Shown in pieces: positions 1-14,455 of a stretch of DNA of 40,869 bases. How positions within the stretch are numbered: the stretch's first letter is position 1; each line of letters starts with the position of its first letter. The notes beneath the pieces were generated by a model that did not search any database, had not been told where the DNA came from, and worked only from the letters and a program-made list of their open reading frames with translations. Source of the stretch: Utricularia gibba (lineage: Eukaryota > Streptophyta > Magnoliopsida > Lamiales > Lentibulariaceae); contig NEEC01000356.1 in assembly GCA_002189035.1 (NCBI GenBank), positions 1-40,869 on the forward strand, read 5' to 3'. The position numbers were made by a program, and so were the translations under genes.

Positions 1-288
1 CATCCGGTTGACCTCATGAGCCATACAGAATCGGGGTCAAGGACCAAGTTCCCAGCGAGACTGGCCGCCACAAAACGAGAAGCTGTTCCTTGAAAACCAT
101 GTAGGCAGCCCCGAAAAACTGAACGTTAATAATACACACTTTATTTGCCGAGCTACAACTAACTCTCGCGCAAGCCTGACCTTTGTCCCGTTCTAGGTGC
201 ACCCCAAGACCGCCTCCTCAATAAAAATTGTTGAAAAAATCATGTGGGGCACGTGATATCGTAAGCATCATTTTTTTTTAATCGATTT
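1..288 (+). repeat. First monomer of the window, shortened to 288 bases
   Basis: The window happens to begin at the CATCC head. This copy lost bases at many separate places: AATAATACAC instead of AATAAATACATCAC, a short form of the TATAAAGTAAG stretch, and GTAAGCATC in place of GTAATTTAAACAAAGGCATC. The scattered small deletions look like consensus errors or decay, not one rearrangement. Confidence 0.8.
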
Positions 289-3200
289 CATCCGGTTGAC
301 CTCATGAGCAATACAGAATCGGGGTCAAGGACCAAGTTCCCAGCGAGACTGGCCGCACAAAACGAGAAGCTGTTCCTTGAAAAACCATGTAGGCAGCCCC
401 CAAAAACTGAACGTTAATAAATACATCACTTTATTTTCCGAGCTACAACTAACTCTCGGCGCAAGCCAAACCTGACCTTTGTCCCGTTCTAGGTGCACCC
501 CAAGACCGCCTCCTCAAGTATAAAGTAAGTTGTTGAAAAAATCATGTGGGTGCACGTGATATCGTAATTTAAACAAGGCATCATTTTTTTAATCGATTTG
601 CATCCGGTTGACCTCATGAGCCATACAGATCGGGTCAAGGACAAGTTCCCAGCGAGACTGGCCGCCACAAAACGAGAAGCTGTTCCTTGAAAAACCATGT
701 AGGCAGCCCCAAAAACTGAACGTTAATAAATACATCACTTTTTGCCGAGCTACAACTAACTCTCGGCGCAAGCCAAACCTGACCTTTGTCCCGTTCTAGG
801 TGCACCCCAAGACCGCCTCCTCAAGTATAAAGAAGTTGTTGAAAAAATCATGTGGGGCACGTGATATCGTAATTTAAAAAAGGCATCATTTTTTTAATCG
901 ATTTCATCCGGTTGACCTCATGAGCATACATAATCGGGGTCAGGACCAAGTTCCCAGCGAGACTGGCCGCCACAAAAGAAGCTGTTCCTTGAAAAACCAT
1001 GTAGGCAGCCCCAAAACTGAACGTTAATAAATACATCACTTTATTTGCCACAACTAACTCTCGGCAAGCCAAACCTGACCTTTGTCCCGTTCTAGGTGCA
1101 CCCAAGACCGCCTCCTCAAGTATAAAGTAAGTTGTTGAAAAAATCATTGGGGTGCACGTGATATCGTAATTTAAACAAAGGCATCATTTTTTTTAATCAA
1201 TTTGCATCCGGTTGACCTCATGAGCAATACATAATCGGGGTCAAGGACCAAGTTCCCAGCGAGACTGGCCGCCACAAAACGAGAAAGCTGTTCCTTGAAA
1301 AACCATGTAGGCAGCCCCAAAACTGAACGTTAATAAATACATCACTTTATTTTCCCGAGACAACTAACTCTCGGCGCAAGCCAAACCTGACCTTTGTCCC
1401 GTTCTAGGTGCACCCCAAGACCGCCTCCTCAAGTATAAAGTAAGTTGTTGAAAAAATCATGTGGGGTGCACGTGATATCGTAATTTAAACAAAGGCATCA
1501 TTTTTTAATCATTTGCATCCGGTTGACCTCATGAGCAAACATAATCGGGGTCAAGGACCAAGTTCCCAGCGAGACTGGCCCCAAAACGAGAAGCTGTTCC
1601 TTGAAAAACCATGTAGGCAGCCCCCAAAACTGAACGTTAATAAATACATCACTTTATTTCCGAGCTACAACTAACTCTCGGCGCAAGCCAAACCTGACCT
1701 TTGTCCCGTTCTAGGTGCACCCCAAGACCGCCTCCCAAGTATAAAGTAAGTTGTTGAAAAAATCATGTGGGGTGCACGTGATATCGTAATTTAAACAAAG
1801 GCATCATTTTTTTAATCGATTTGCATCCGGTTGACCTCATGAGCCATACAGAATCGGGGTCAAGGACCAAGTTCCCAGCGAGACTGGCCGCCACAAAACG
1901 AGAAGCTGTTCCTTGAAAAACCATGTAGGCAGCCCCCAAAACTGAACGTTAATAAATACATCACTTTATTTCCGAGCTACAACTAACTCTCGGCGCAAGC
2001 CAAACCTGACCTTTGTCCGTTCTAGGTGCACCCCAAGACCGCCTCCTCAAGTATAAAGTAAGTTGTTGAAAAAATCATGTGGGGTGCACGTGAATCGTAA
2101 TTTAAAGAAAGGCATCATTTTTTAAATCGATTTGCATCCGGTTGACCTCATGAGCCATACAGAATCGGGGTCCCCAAGTTCCAGCGAGACTGGCCGCCAC
2201 AAAACGAGAAGCTGTTCTTGAAAAACCATGTAGGCAGCCCCAAAACTGAACGTTAATAAATACATCACTTTATTTGCCGAGCTACAACTAACTCTCGGCA
2301 AGCCAAACCTGACCTTTGTCCCGTTCTAGGTGCACCCAAAGACCGCCTCCTCAAGTATAAAGTAAGTTGTTAAAAAATCATGTGGGGTGCACGTGATATC
2401 GTAATTTAAACAAAGGCATCATTTTTTAATCAATTTGCATCCGGTTGACCTCATGAGCAATACATAAATCGGGGTCAAGGACCAAGTTCCCAGCGAGACT
2501 GGCCGCCACAAAACGAGAAGCTGTTCTTGAAAAACCATGTAGGCAGCCCCCAAAAACTGAACGTTAATAAATACATCACTTTATTTGCCGAGCTACAACT
2601 AACTCTCGGCGCAAGCCAAACCTGACCTTTGTCCCGTTCTAGGTGCACCCCAAGACCGCCTCCTCAAGTATAAAGTAAGTTGTTGAAAAAATCATGTGGG
2701 GTGCACGTGATATCGTAATTTAAACAAAGGCATCATTTTTTTTTTTAATCAATTTGCATCCGGTTGACCTCATGAGCAATACATAATCGGGGTCAAGGAC
2801 CAAGTTCCCAGCGAGACTGGCCGCACAAAACGAGAAGCTGTTCCTTGAAAAACCATGTAGGCAGCCCCCAAAAACTGAACGTTAATAAATACATCACTTT
2901 ATTTTCCGAGCTACAACTAACTCTCGGCGCAAGCCAAACCTGACCTTTGTCCGTTCTAGGTGCACCCCAAGACCGCCTCCAAGTATAAAGTAAGTTGTTG
3001 AAAAAATCATGTGGGGTGCACGTGATATCGTAATTTAAACAAGGCATCATTTTTTTAATCATTTGCATCCGGTTGACCTCATGAGCCATACAGAATCGGG
3101 GTCAAGGACCAAGTTCCCAGCGAGACTGGCCGCCACAAAAAGAAGCTGTTCCTTGAAAAACCATGTAGGCAGCCCCCAAAAACTGAACGTTAATAAATAC

Positions 3201-6200
3201 ATCACTTTATTTTCCGAGCTACAACTAACTCTCGGCGCAAGCCAAACTGACCTTTGTCCCGTTCTAGGTGCACCCCAAGACCGCCTCCACAAGTATAAAG
3301 CAAGTTGTTGAAAAAATCATGTGGGGTGCACGTGATATCGTAATTTAAAAAAGGCATCATTTTTTTAATCGATTTCCATCCGGTTGACCTCATGAGCCAT
3401 ACAGAATCGGGGTCAAGGACCAAGTTCCCAGCGAGACTGGCCGCCACAAAACGAGAAGCTGTTCCTTGAAAAACCATGTAGGCAGCCCCCAAAAACTGAA
3501 CGTTAATAAATACATCACTTTATTTGCCGACAACTAACTCTCGCGCAAGCCAAACCTGACCTTTGTCCCGTTCTAGGTGCCCCAAGACCGCTCCTCAAGT
3601 ATAAAGTAAGTTGTTGAAAAAATCATGTGGGTGCACGTGATATCGTAATTTAAACAAAGGCATCATTTTTTTAATCAATTTGCATCCGGTTGACCTCATG
3701 AGCAATACATAATCGGGGTCAAGGACCAAGTTCCCAGCGAGACTGGCCGCCACAAAACGAGAAGCTGTTCCTTGAAAAACCATGTAGGCAGCCCCAAAAC
3801 TGAACGTTAATAAAACATCACTTTATTTTCCGAGTACAACTAACTCTCGGCGCAAGCCAAACCTGACCTTTGTCCGTTCTAGGTGCACCCAAGACAAAGT
3901 ATAAAGTAAGTTGTTGAAAAAATCATGTGGGGTGCACGTGATATCGTAATTTAAACAAAGGCATCATTTTTTTAATCAATTTGCATCCGGTTGACCTCAT
4001 GAGCAATACATAATCGGGGTCAAGGACCAAGTTCCCAGCGAGACTGGCCGCCACAAAACGAGAAGCTGTTCCTTGAAAAACATGTAGGCAGCCCCCAAAA
4101 CTGAACGTTAATAAATACATCACTTTATTTGCCGAGCTACAACTAACTCTCGGCGCAAGCCAAACCTGACCTTTGTCCCGTTCTAGTGCACCCAAGACCG
4201 CCTCCCAAGTATAAAGTAAGTTGTTGAAAAAATCATGTGGGTGCACGTGATATCGTAATTTAAACAAAGGCATCATTTTTTTTAATCGATTTGCATCCGG
4301 TTGACCTCATGAGCATACAGAATCGGGGTCAAGGACCAAGTTCCCAGCGAGACTGGCCGCCACAAAACGAGAAGCTGTTCCTTGAAAAACCATGTAGGCA
4401 GCCCCCAAAAACTGAACGTTAATAAATACATCACTTTATTTTCCGAGCTACAACTAACTCTCGGCAAGCCAAACCCTTTGTCCCGTTCTAGGTGCACCCC
4501 AAGACCGCCTCCTCAAGTATAAAGTAAGTTGTTGAAAAAATCATGTGGGTGCACGTGATATCGTAATTTAAACAAAGGCATCATTTTTTTAATCAATTTG
4601 CATCCGGTTGACCTCATGAGCAATACATAATCGGGGTCAAGGACCAAGTTCCCAGCGAGACTGGCCGCCACAAAACGAGAAGCTGTTCCTTGAAAAACCA
4701 TGTAGGCAGCCCCCAAAAACTGAACGTTAATAAATACATCACTTTTTTGACAACTAACTCTCGGCGCAAGCCAAACCTGACCTTTGTCCGTTCCAGGTGC
4801 ACCCCAAGACCGCCTCCTCAAGTATAAAGTAAGTTGTTGAAAAAATCATGTGGGTGCACGTGATATCGTAATTTAAACAAAGGCATCATTTTTTTAATCG
4901 ATTTCATCCGGTTGACCTCATGAGCCATAAGAATCGGGGTCAAGGACCAAGTTCCAGCGAGACTGGCCGCCACAAAACGAGAAGCTGTTCCTTGAAAAAC
5001 CATGTAGGCAGCCCCCAAAAACTGAACGTTAATAAATACATCACTTTATTTCCGAGCTACAACTAACTCTCGGCGCAAGCCAAACCTGACCTTTGTCCCG
5101 TTCTAGGTGCACCCCAAGACCGCCTCCTCAAGTATAAAGTAAGTTGTTGAAAAAATCATGTGGGGTGCACGTGATATCGTAATTTAAACAAAGGCATCAT
5201 TTTCTTTAATCGATTTCCATCCGGTTGACCTCATGAGCCATACAGAATCGGGGTCAAGGACCAAGTTCCCAGCGAGACTGGCCGCCACAAAACGAGAAGC
5301 TGTTCCTTGAAAAACCATGTAGGCAGCCCCCGAAAACTGAACGTTAATAAATACATCACTTTATTTTCCGAGCTACAACTAACTCTCGGCGCAAGCCAAA
5401 CCTGACCTTTGTCCCGTTCTAGGTGCCCAAGACCGCCTCCTCAAGTATAAAGAAGTTGTAAAAAAATCATGTGGGGTGCACGTGATATCGTAATTTAACA
5501 AAGGCATCATTTTTTTAATCAATTTGCATCCGGTTGACCTCATGAGCAATACATAATCGGGGTCAAGGACCAAGTTCCCAGCGAGACTGGCCGCCACAAA
5601 ACGAGAAGCTGTTCCTTGAAAAACCATGTAGGCAGCCCCGAAAACTGAACGTTAATAAATACATCACTTATTTCCGAGCTACAACTAACTCTCGGCGCAA
5701 GCCAAACCTGACCTTTGTCCCGTTCTAGGTGCACCCCAAGACCGCCTCCTCAAGTATAAAGTAAGTTGTTGAAAAAATCATGTGGGGTGCACGTGATATC
5801 GTAATTTAAACAAAAGGCATCATTTTTTTAATCAATTTGCATCCGGTTGACCTCATGAGCAATACATAATCGGGGTCAAGGACCAAGTTCCCAGCGAGAC
5901 TGGCCGCCACAAAACGAGAAGCTGTTCTTGAAAAACCATGTAGGCAGCCCCCAAAAACTGAACGTTAATAAATACATCACTTTATTTCCGAGCTACAACT
6001 AACTCTCGGCGCAAGCCAAACCTGACCTTTGTCCCGTTCTAGGTGCACCCCAAGACCGCCTCCTCAAGTATAAAGTAAGTTGTTGAAAAAATCATGTGGG
6101 GTGCACGTGATATCGTAATTTAAACAAAGGCATCATTTTTAATCGATTTGCATCCGGTTGACCTCATGAGCCATACAGAATCGGGGTCAAGGACCAAGTT

Positions 6201-9200
6201 CCCAGCGAGACTGGCCGCCACAAAACGAGAAGCTGTTCCTTGAAAAACCATGTAGGCAGCCCCCAAAAACTGAACGTTAATAAATACATCACTTTATTTT
6301 CCGAGCTACAACTAACTCTCGGCGCAAGCCAAACCTGACCTTTGTCCCGTTCTAGGTGCACCCCAAGACCGCCTCCTCAAGTATAAAGTAAGTTGTTGAA
6401 AAAATCATGTGGGGTGCACGTGATATCGTAATTTAAACAAAGGCATCATTTTTTTAATCGATTTGCATCCGGTTGACCTCATGAGCCATACAGAATCGGG
6501 GTCAAGGACCAAGTTCCCAGCGAGACTGGCCGCCACAAAACGAGAAGCTGTTCCTTGAAAAACCATGTAGGCAGCCCCCAAAACTGAACGTTAATAAATA
6601 CATCACTTTATTTGCCGAGCTACAACTAACTCTCGGCGCAAGCCAAACCTGACCTTTGTCCCGTTCTAGGTGCACCCCAAGACCGCCTCCTCAAGTATAA
6701 AGTAAGTTGTTGAAAAAATCATGTGGGGTGCACGTGATATCGTAATTTAACAAAGGCATCATTTTTTTTAATCAATTTGCATCCGGTTGACCTCATGAGC
6801 AATACATAATCGGGGTCAAGGACCAAGTTCCCAGCGAGACTGGCCGCCACAAAACGAGAAGCTGTTCCTTGAAAAACCATGTAGGCAGCCCCCAAAACTG
6901 AACGTTAATAAATACATCACTTTATTTTCCGAGCTACAACTAACTCTCGGCGCAAGCCAAACCTGACCTTTGTCCCGTTCTAGGTGCACCCAAGACCGCC
7001 TCCCAAGTATAAAGTAAGTTGTTGAAAAAATCATGTGGGGTGCACGTGATATCGTAATTTAAACAAAGGCATCATTTTTTTTAATCAATTTGCATCCGGT
7101 TGACCTCATGAGCAATACATAATCGGGGTCAAGGACCAAGTTCCCAGCGAGACTGGCCGCCACAAAACGAGAAGCTGTTCCTTGAAAAACATGTAGGCAG
7201 CCCCCAAAACTGAACGTTAATAAATACATCACTTTATTTTCCGAGTACAACTAACTCTCGGCGCAAGCCAAACCTGACCTTTGTCCCGTTCTAGGTGCAC
7301 CCCAAGACCGCCTCCCAAGTATAAAGTAAGTTGTTGAAAAAATCATGTGGGGTGCACGTGATATCGTAATTTAAACAAAGGCATCATTTTTTTAATCGAT
7401 TTGCATCCGGTTGACCTCATGAGCCATACAGAATCGGGGTCAAGGACCAAGTTCCCAGCGAGACTGGCCGCCACAAAACGAGAAGCTGTTCCTTGAAAAA
7501 CCATGTAGGCAGCCCCCAAAAACTGAACGTTAATAAATACATCACTTTATTTTCCGAGCTACAACTAACTCTCGGCAAGCCAAACCTGACCTTTGTCCCG
7601 TTCTAGGTGCACCCCCGCCTCTCAAGTATAAAGTAAGTTGTTGAAAAAATCATGTGGGGTGCACGTGATATCGTAATTTAAACAAAGGCATCATTTTTTA
7701 ATCATTTGCATCCGGTTGACCTCATGAGCAATACATAATCGGGGTCAAGGACCAAGTTCCCAGCGAGACTGGCCGCCACAAAACGAGAAGCTGTTCCTTG
7801 AAAAACCATGTAGGCAGCCCCCAAAACTGAACGTTAATAAATACATCACTTTATTTGCCGAGCTACAACTAACTCTCGGCGCAAGCCAAACCTGACCTTT
7901 GTCCCGTTCTAGGTGCACCCCAAGACCGCCTCCCAAGTACAAGTTGTTGAAAAAATCATGTGGGGTGCACGTGATATCGTAATTTAAAGAAAGGCATCAT
8001 TTTCTTTAATCGATTTCCATCCGGTTGACCTCATGAGCCATACAGAATCGGGGTCAGGACCAAGTTCCCAGCGAGACTGGCCGCCACAAAACGAGAAGCT
8101 GTTCTTGAAAAACCATGTAGGCAGCCCCAAAACTGAACGTTAATAAATACATCACTTTATTTGCCGAGCTACAACTAACTCTCGGCAAGCCAAACCTGAC
8201 CTTTGTCCCGTTCTAGGTGCACCCAAAGACCGCCTCCTCAAGTATAAAGTGTTGAAAAAATCATGTGGGGTGCACGTGATATCGAATTTAAACAAAGCAT
8301 CATTTTTTAATCAATTTGCATCCGGTTGACCTCATGAGCAATACATAATCGGGGTCAAGGACCAAGTTCCAGCGAGACTGGCCGCCACAAAACGAGAAGC
8401 TGTTCCTTGAAAAACCATGTAGGCAGCCCCCAAAACTGAACGTTAATAAATACATCACTTTATTTTCCGAGCTACAACTAACTCTCGGCGCAAGCCAAAC
8501 CTGACCTTTGTCCCGTTCTAGGTGCACCCAAGACCGCCTCCTCAAGTATAAAGTAAGTTGTTGAAAAAATCATGTGGGGTGCACGTGATATCGTAATTTA
8601 AACAAAGGCATCATTTTTTTAATCAATTTGCATCCGTTGACCTCATGAGCAATACATAATCGGGGTCAAGGACCAAGTTCCCAGCGAGACTGGCCGCACA
8701 AAACGAGAAGCTGTTCCTTGAAAAACCATGTAGGCAGCCCCCAAAAACTGAACGTTAATAAATACATCACTTTATTTCCGAGCTACAACTAACTCTCGGC
8801 GCAAGCCAAACCTGACCTTTGTCCCGTTCTAGGTGCACCCAAGACCGCCTCCTCAAGTATAAAGTAAGTTGTTGAAAAAATCATGTGGGGTGCACGTGAT
8901 ATCGTAATTTAAACAAGGCATCATTTTTTTAATCGATTTGCATCCGGTTGACCTCATGAGCCATACAAATCGGGTCAAGGACCAAGTTCCCAGCGAGACT
9001 GGCCGCCACAAAACGAGAAGCTGTTCCTTGAAAAACCATGTAGGCAGCCCCCAAAAACTGAACGTTAATAAATACATCACTTTATTTTCGAGCTACAACT
9101 AACTCTCGGCGCAAGCCAAACCTGACCTTTGTCCCGTTCTAGGTGCACCCCAAGACCGCCTCCTCAAGTATAAAGCAAGTTGTTGAAAAAATCATGTGGG

Positions 9201-12200
9201 GTGCACGTGATATCGTAATTTAAAGAAAGGCATCATTTTCTTTAATCGATTTCCATCCGGTTGACCTCATGAGCCATACAGAATCGGGGTCCAGGACCAA
9301 GTTCCCAGCGAGACTGGCCGCCACAAAACGAGAAGCTGTTCCTTGAAAAACCATGTAGGCAGCCCCCGAAAACTGAACGTTAATAAATACATCACTTTAT
9401 TTGCCGAGTACAACTAACTCTCGGCGCAAGCCAAACCTGACCTTTGTCCGTTCTAGGTGCACCCCAAGACCGCCTCCTCAAGTATAAAGTAAGTTGTTGA
9501 AAAAATCATGTGGGGTGCACGTGATATCGTAATTTAAACAAAGGCATCATTTTTTTTAATCGATTTGCATCCGGTTGACCTCATGAGCAATACATAATCG
9601 GGGTCAAGGACCAAGTTCCCAGCGAGACTGGCCGCCACAAAACGAGAAGCTGTTCCTTGAAAAACCATGTAGGCAGCCCCCAAAACTGAACGTTAATAAA
9701 TACATCACTTTATTTTCCGAGCTACAACTAACTCTCGGCAAGCCAAACCTGACCTTTGTCCCGTTCTAGGTGCACCCCAAGACCGCCTCCTCAAGTATAA
9801 AGTAAGTTGTTGAAAAAATCATGTGGGGTGCACGTGATATCGTAATTTAAACAAAGGCATCATTTTTTAATCGATTTGCATCCGGTTGACCTCATGAGCC
9901 ATACAGAATCGGGGTCAAGGACCAAGTTCCCAGCGAGACTGGCCGCCACAAAACGAGAAGCTGTTCCTTGAAAAACCATGTAGGCAGCCCCCAAAACTGA
10001 ACGTTAATAAATACATCACTTTATTTCCGAGCTACAACTAACTCTCGGCGCAAGCCAAACCTGACCTTTGTCCCGTTCTAGGTGCACCCAAGACCGCCTC
10101 CTCAAGTATAAAGTAAGTTGTTGAAAAAATCATGTGGGGTGCACGTGATATCGTAATTTAAACAAAGCATCATTTTTTTAATCAATTTGCATCCGGTTGA
10201 CCTCATGAGCAATACATAATCGGGTCAAGGACCAAGTTCCCAGCGAGACTGGCCGCCACAAAACGAGAAGCTGTTCCTTGAAAAACCATGTAGGCAGCCC
10301 CCGAAAACTGAACGTTAATAAATACATCACTTTATTTTCCGAGCTACAACTAACTCTCGGCGCAAGCCAAACCTGACCTTTGTCCCGTTCTAGGTGCACC
10401 CCAAGACCGCCTCCTCAAGTATAAAGTAAGTTGTTGAAAAAATCATGTGGGGTGCACGTGATATCGTAATTTAAAGAAAGGCATCATTTTCTTTAATCGA
10501 TTTCCATCCGGTTGACCTCATGAGCCATACAGAATCGGGGTCAGGACCAAGTTCCCAGCGAGACTGGCCGCCACAAAACGAGAAGCTGTTCCTTGAAAAA
10601 CCATGTAGGCAGCCCCCAAAACTGAACGTTAATAAATACATCACTTTATTTCCGAGCTACAACTAACTCTCGGCGCAAGCCAAACCTGACCTTTGTCCCG
10701 TTCAGGTGCACCCCAAGACCGCCTCCTCAAGTATAAAGTAAGTTGTTGAAAAAATCATGTGGGTGCACGTGATATCGTAATTTAAACAAAGGCATCATTT
10801 TCTTTAATCGATTTCCATCCGGTTGACCTCATGAGCCATACAGAATCGGGGTCAGGACCAAGTTCCCAGCGAGACTGGCCGCCACAAAACGAGAAGCTGT
10901 TCCTTGAAAAACCATGTAGGCAGCCCCCGAAAACTGAACGTTAATAAATACATCACTTTATTTTCCGAGCTACAACTAACTCTCGGCGCAAGCCAAACCT
11001 GACCTTTGTCCCGTTCTAGGTGCACCCAAGACCGCCTCCTCAAGTATAAAGTAAGTTGTTGAAAAAATCATGTGGGGTGCACGTGATATCGTAATTTAAA
11101 CAAAGGCATCATTTTTTTAATCGATTTGCATCCGGTTGACCTCATGAGCCATACAGAATCGGGGTCAAGGACCAAGTTCCCAGCGAGACTGGCCGCCACA
11201 AAACGAGAAGCTGTTCCTTGAAAAACCATGTAGGCAGCCCCCAAAACTGAACGTTAATAAATACATCACTTTATTTCCGAGCTACAACTAACTCTCGGCG
11301 CAAGCCAAACCTGACCTTTGTCCCGTTCTAGGTGCACCCCAAGACCGCCTCCACAAGTATAAAGCAAGTTGTTGAAAAAATCATGTGGGGTGCACGTGAT
11401 ATCGTAATTTAAAGAAAGGCATCATTTTTTAATCGATTTCCATCCGGTTGACCTCATGAGCCATACAGAATCGGGGTCAGGACCAAGTTCCCAGCGAGAC
11501 TGGCCGCCACAAAACGAGAAGCTGTTCCTTGAAAAACCATGTAGGCAGCCCCCAAAAACTGAACGTTAATAAATACATCACTTTATTTTCCGAGCTACAA
11601 CTAACTCTCGGCGCAAGCCAAACCTGACTTTGTCTTCTAGGTGCACCCCAAGACCGCCTCCACAAGTATAAAGCAAGTTGTTGAAAAAATCATGTGGGGT
11701 GCACGTGATATCGTAATTTAAAGAAAGGCATCATTTTTTAATCGATTTCCATCCGGTGACCTCATGAGCCATACAGAATCGGGGTCAGGACCAAGTTCCC
11801 AGCGAGACTGGCCGCCACAAAACGAGAAGCTGTTCCTTGAAAAACCATGTAGGCAGCCCCCAAAACTGAACGTTAATAAATACATCACTTTATTTTCCGA
11901 GCTACAACTAACTCTCGCAAGCCAAACCTGACCTTTGTCCCGTTCTAGGTGCACCCCAAGACCGCCTCCTCAAGTATAAAGCAAGTTGTTGAAAAAATCA
12001 TGTGGGTGCACGTGATATCGTAATTTAAAGAAAGGCATCATTTTCTTTAATCGATTTCCATCCGGTTGACCTCATGAGCCATACAGAATCGGGGTCAAGG
12101 ACCAAGTTCCCAGCGAGACTGGCCGCCACAAAACGAGAAGCTGTTCCTTGAAAAACCATGTAGGCAGCCCCCAAAACTGAACGTTAATAAATACATCACT

Positions 12201-12684
12201 TTATTTGCCGAGCTACAACTAACTCTCGGCAAGCCAAACCTGACCTTTGTCCCGTTCTAGGTGCACCCAAGACCGCCTCCTCAAGTATAAAGTAAGTTGT
12301 TGAAAAAATCATGTGGGGTGCACGTGATATCGTAATTTAAACAAAGGCATCATTTTTTTAATCATTTGCATCCGGTTGACCTCATGAGCAATACATAATC
12401 GGGGTCAAGGACCAAGTTCCCAGCGAGACTGGCCGCCACAAAACGAGAAGCTGTTCCTTGAAAAACCATGTAGGCAGCCCCCGAAAACTGAACGTTAATA
12501 AATACATCACTTTATTTTCCGAGCTACAACTAACTCTCGGCGCAAGCCAAACCTGACCTTTGTCCCGTTCTAGGTGCACCCCAAGACCGCCTCCTCAAGT
12601 ATAAAGTAAGTTGTTGAAAAAATCATGTGGGGTGCACGTGATATCGTAATTTAAACAAAGGCATCATTTTCTTTAATCAATTTG

Positions 12685-13204
12685 CATCCGGTTGACCTCA
12701 TGAGCAATACATAATCGGGGTCAAGGACCAAGTTCCCAGCGAGACTGGCCGCCACAAAACGAGAAGCTGTTCCTTGAAAAACCATGTAGGCAGCCCCCAA
12801 AACTGAACGTTAATAAATACATCACTTTATTTGCCGAGTTACAACTAACTCTCGGCGCAAGCCAAACCTGACCTTTGTCCCGTTCTAGGTGCACCCCAAG
12901 ACCGCCTCCTCAAGTATAAAGTAAGTTGTTGAAAAAATCATGTGGGGTGCACGTGATATCGTAATTTAAACAACTGTTCCTGAAAAACCATGTAGGCAGC
13001 CCCCAAAAACTGAACGTTAATAAATACATCACTTTATTTTCCGAGCTACAACTAACTCTCGGCGCAAGCCAAACCTGACCTTTGTCCCGTTCTAGGTGCA
13101 CCCCAAGACCGCCTCCTCAAGTATAAAGTAAGTTGTTGAAAAAATCATGTGGGGTGCACGTGATATCGTAATTAAACAAAGGCATCATTTTTTTAATCAA
13201 TTTG
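12685..13204 (+). repeat. Two monomers fused by a ~110-base deletion
   Basis: Distance between consecutive CATCC heads is 520 bases instead of about 630. At 12,973/12,974 the sequence passes directly from TAATTTAAACAA, near the end of one monomer, to CTGTTCCTG, about 82 bases into the next. The oligo-T tract, the CATCC head and the GACTGGCCGCC block are missing. I see no clear microhomology at the joint. Both flanks are normal satellite. Confidence 0.9.
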
Positions 13205-14455
13205 CATCCGGTTGACCTCATGAGCAATACATAATCGGGGTCAAGGACCAAGTTCCCAGCGAGACTTGGCCGCCACAAAACGAGAAGCTGTTCCTTGAAA
13301 AACCATGTAGGCAGCCCCCAAAACTGAACGTTAATAAATACATCACTTTATTTTCCGAGCTACAACTAACTCTCGGCGCAAGCCAAACCTGACCTTTGTC
13401 CCGTTCTAGGTGCACCCAAGACCGCCTCCTAAGTATAAAGTAAGTTGTTGAAAAAATCATGTGGGGTGCACGTGATATCGTAATTTAAACAAAGGCATCA
13501 TTTTTTTTAATCGATTTGCATCCGGTTGACCTCATGAGCAATACATAATCGGGGTCAAGGACCAAGTTCCCAGCGAGACTGGCCGCCACAAAACGAGAAG
13601 CTGTTCCTTGAAAAACCATGTAGGCAGCCCCCAAAACTGAACGTTAATAAATACATCACTTTATTTTCCGAGCTACAACTAACTCTCGGCGCAAGCCAAA
13701 CCTGACCTTTGTCCCGTTCTAGGTGCACCCCAACCGCCTCCTCAAGTATAAAGTAAGTTGTTGAAAAAATCATGTGGGGTGCACGTGATATCGTAATTTA
13801 AACAAAGGCATCATTTTCTTTAATCGATTTGCATCCGGTTGACCTCATGAGCATACAGAATCGGGGTCAAGGACCAAGTTCCCAGCGAGACTGGCCGCCA
13901 CAAAACGAGAAGCTGTTCCTTGAAAAACCATGTAGGCAGCCCCCGAAAACTGAACGTTAATAAATACATCACTTTATTTGCCGAGCTACAACTAACTCTC
14001 GGCGCAAGCCAAACCTGACCTTTGTCCCGTTCTAGGTGCACCCAAGACCGCCTCCTCAAGTATAAAGTAAGTTGTTGAAAAAATCATGTGGGGTGCACGT
14101 GATATCGTAATTTAAAAAAGGCATCATTTTTTTAATCAATTTGCATCCGGTTGACCTCATGAGCATACATAATCGGGGTCAAGGACCAAGTTCCCAGCGA
14201 GACTGGCCGCCACAAAACGAGAAGCTGTTCCTTGAAAAACCATGTAGGCAGCCCCCAAAAACTGAACGTTAATAAATACATCACTTTATTTGCCGAGCTA
14301 CAACTAACTCTCGGCGCAAGCCAAACCTGACCTTTGTCCCGTTCTAGGTGCACCCCAAGACCGCCTCCTCAAGTATAAAGTAAGTTGTTGAAAAAATCAT
14401 GTGGGGTGCACGTGATATCGTAATTTAAACAAAGCATCATTTTTTTAATCATTTG

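Noticed and set aside
3063-3311. Plus-strand frames near 3,063-3,311 and 36,611-36,805
   Set aside because: They arise only where deletions shift past the usual stop codons, and have no counterpart in other copies.
13400-13480. Compensating length changes in the CCCC and GGGG arms of the long inverted repeat
   Set aside because: Copies with a shortened C-run commonly keep a full G-run and the reverse, as at about 13,410-13,460. The changes look like independent homopolymer losses, not selection for pairing.
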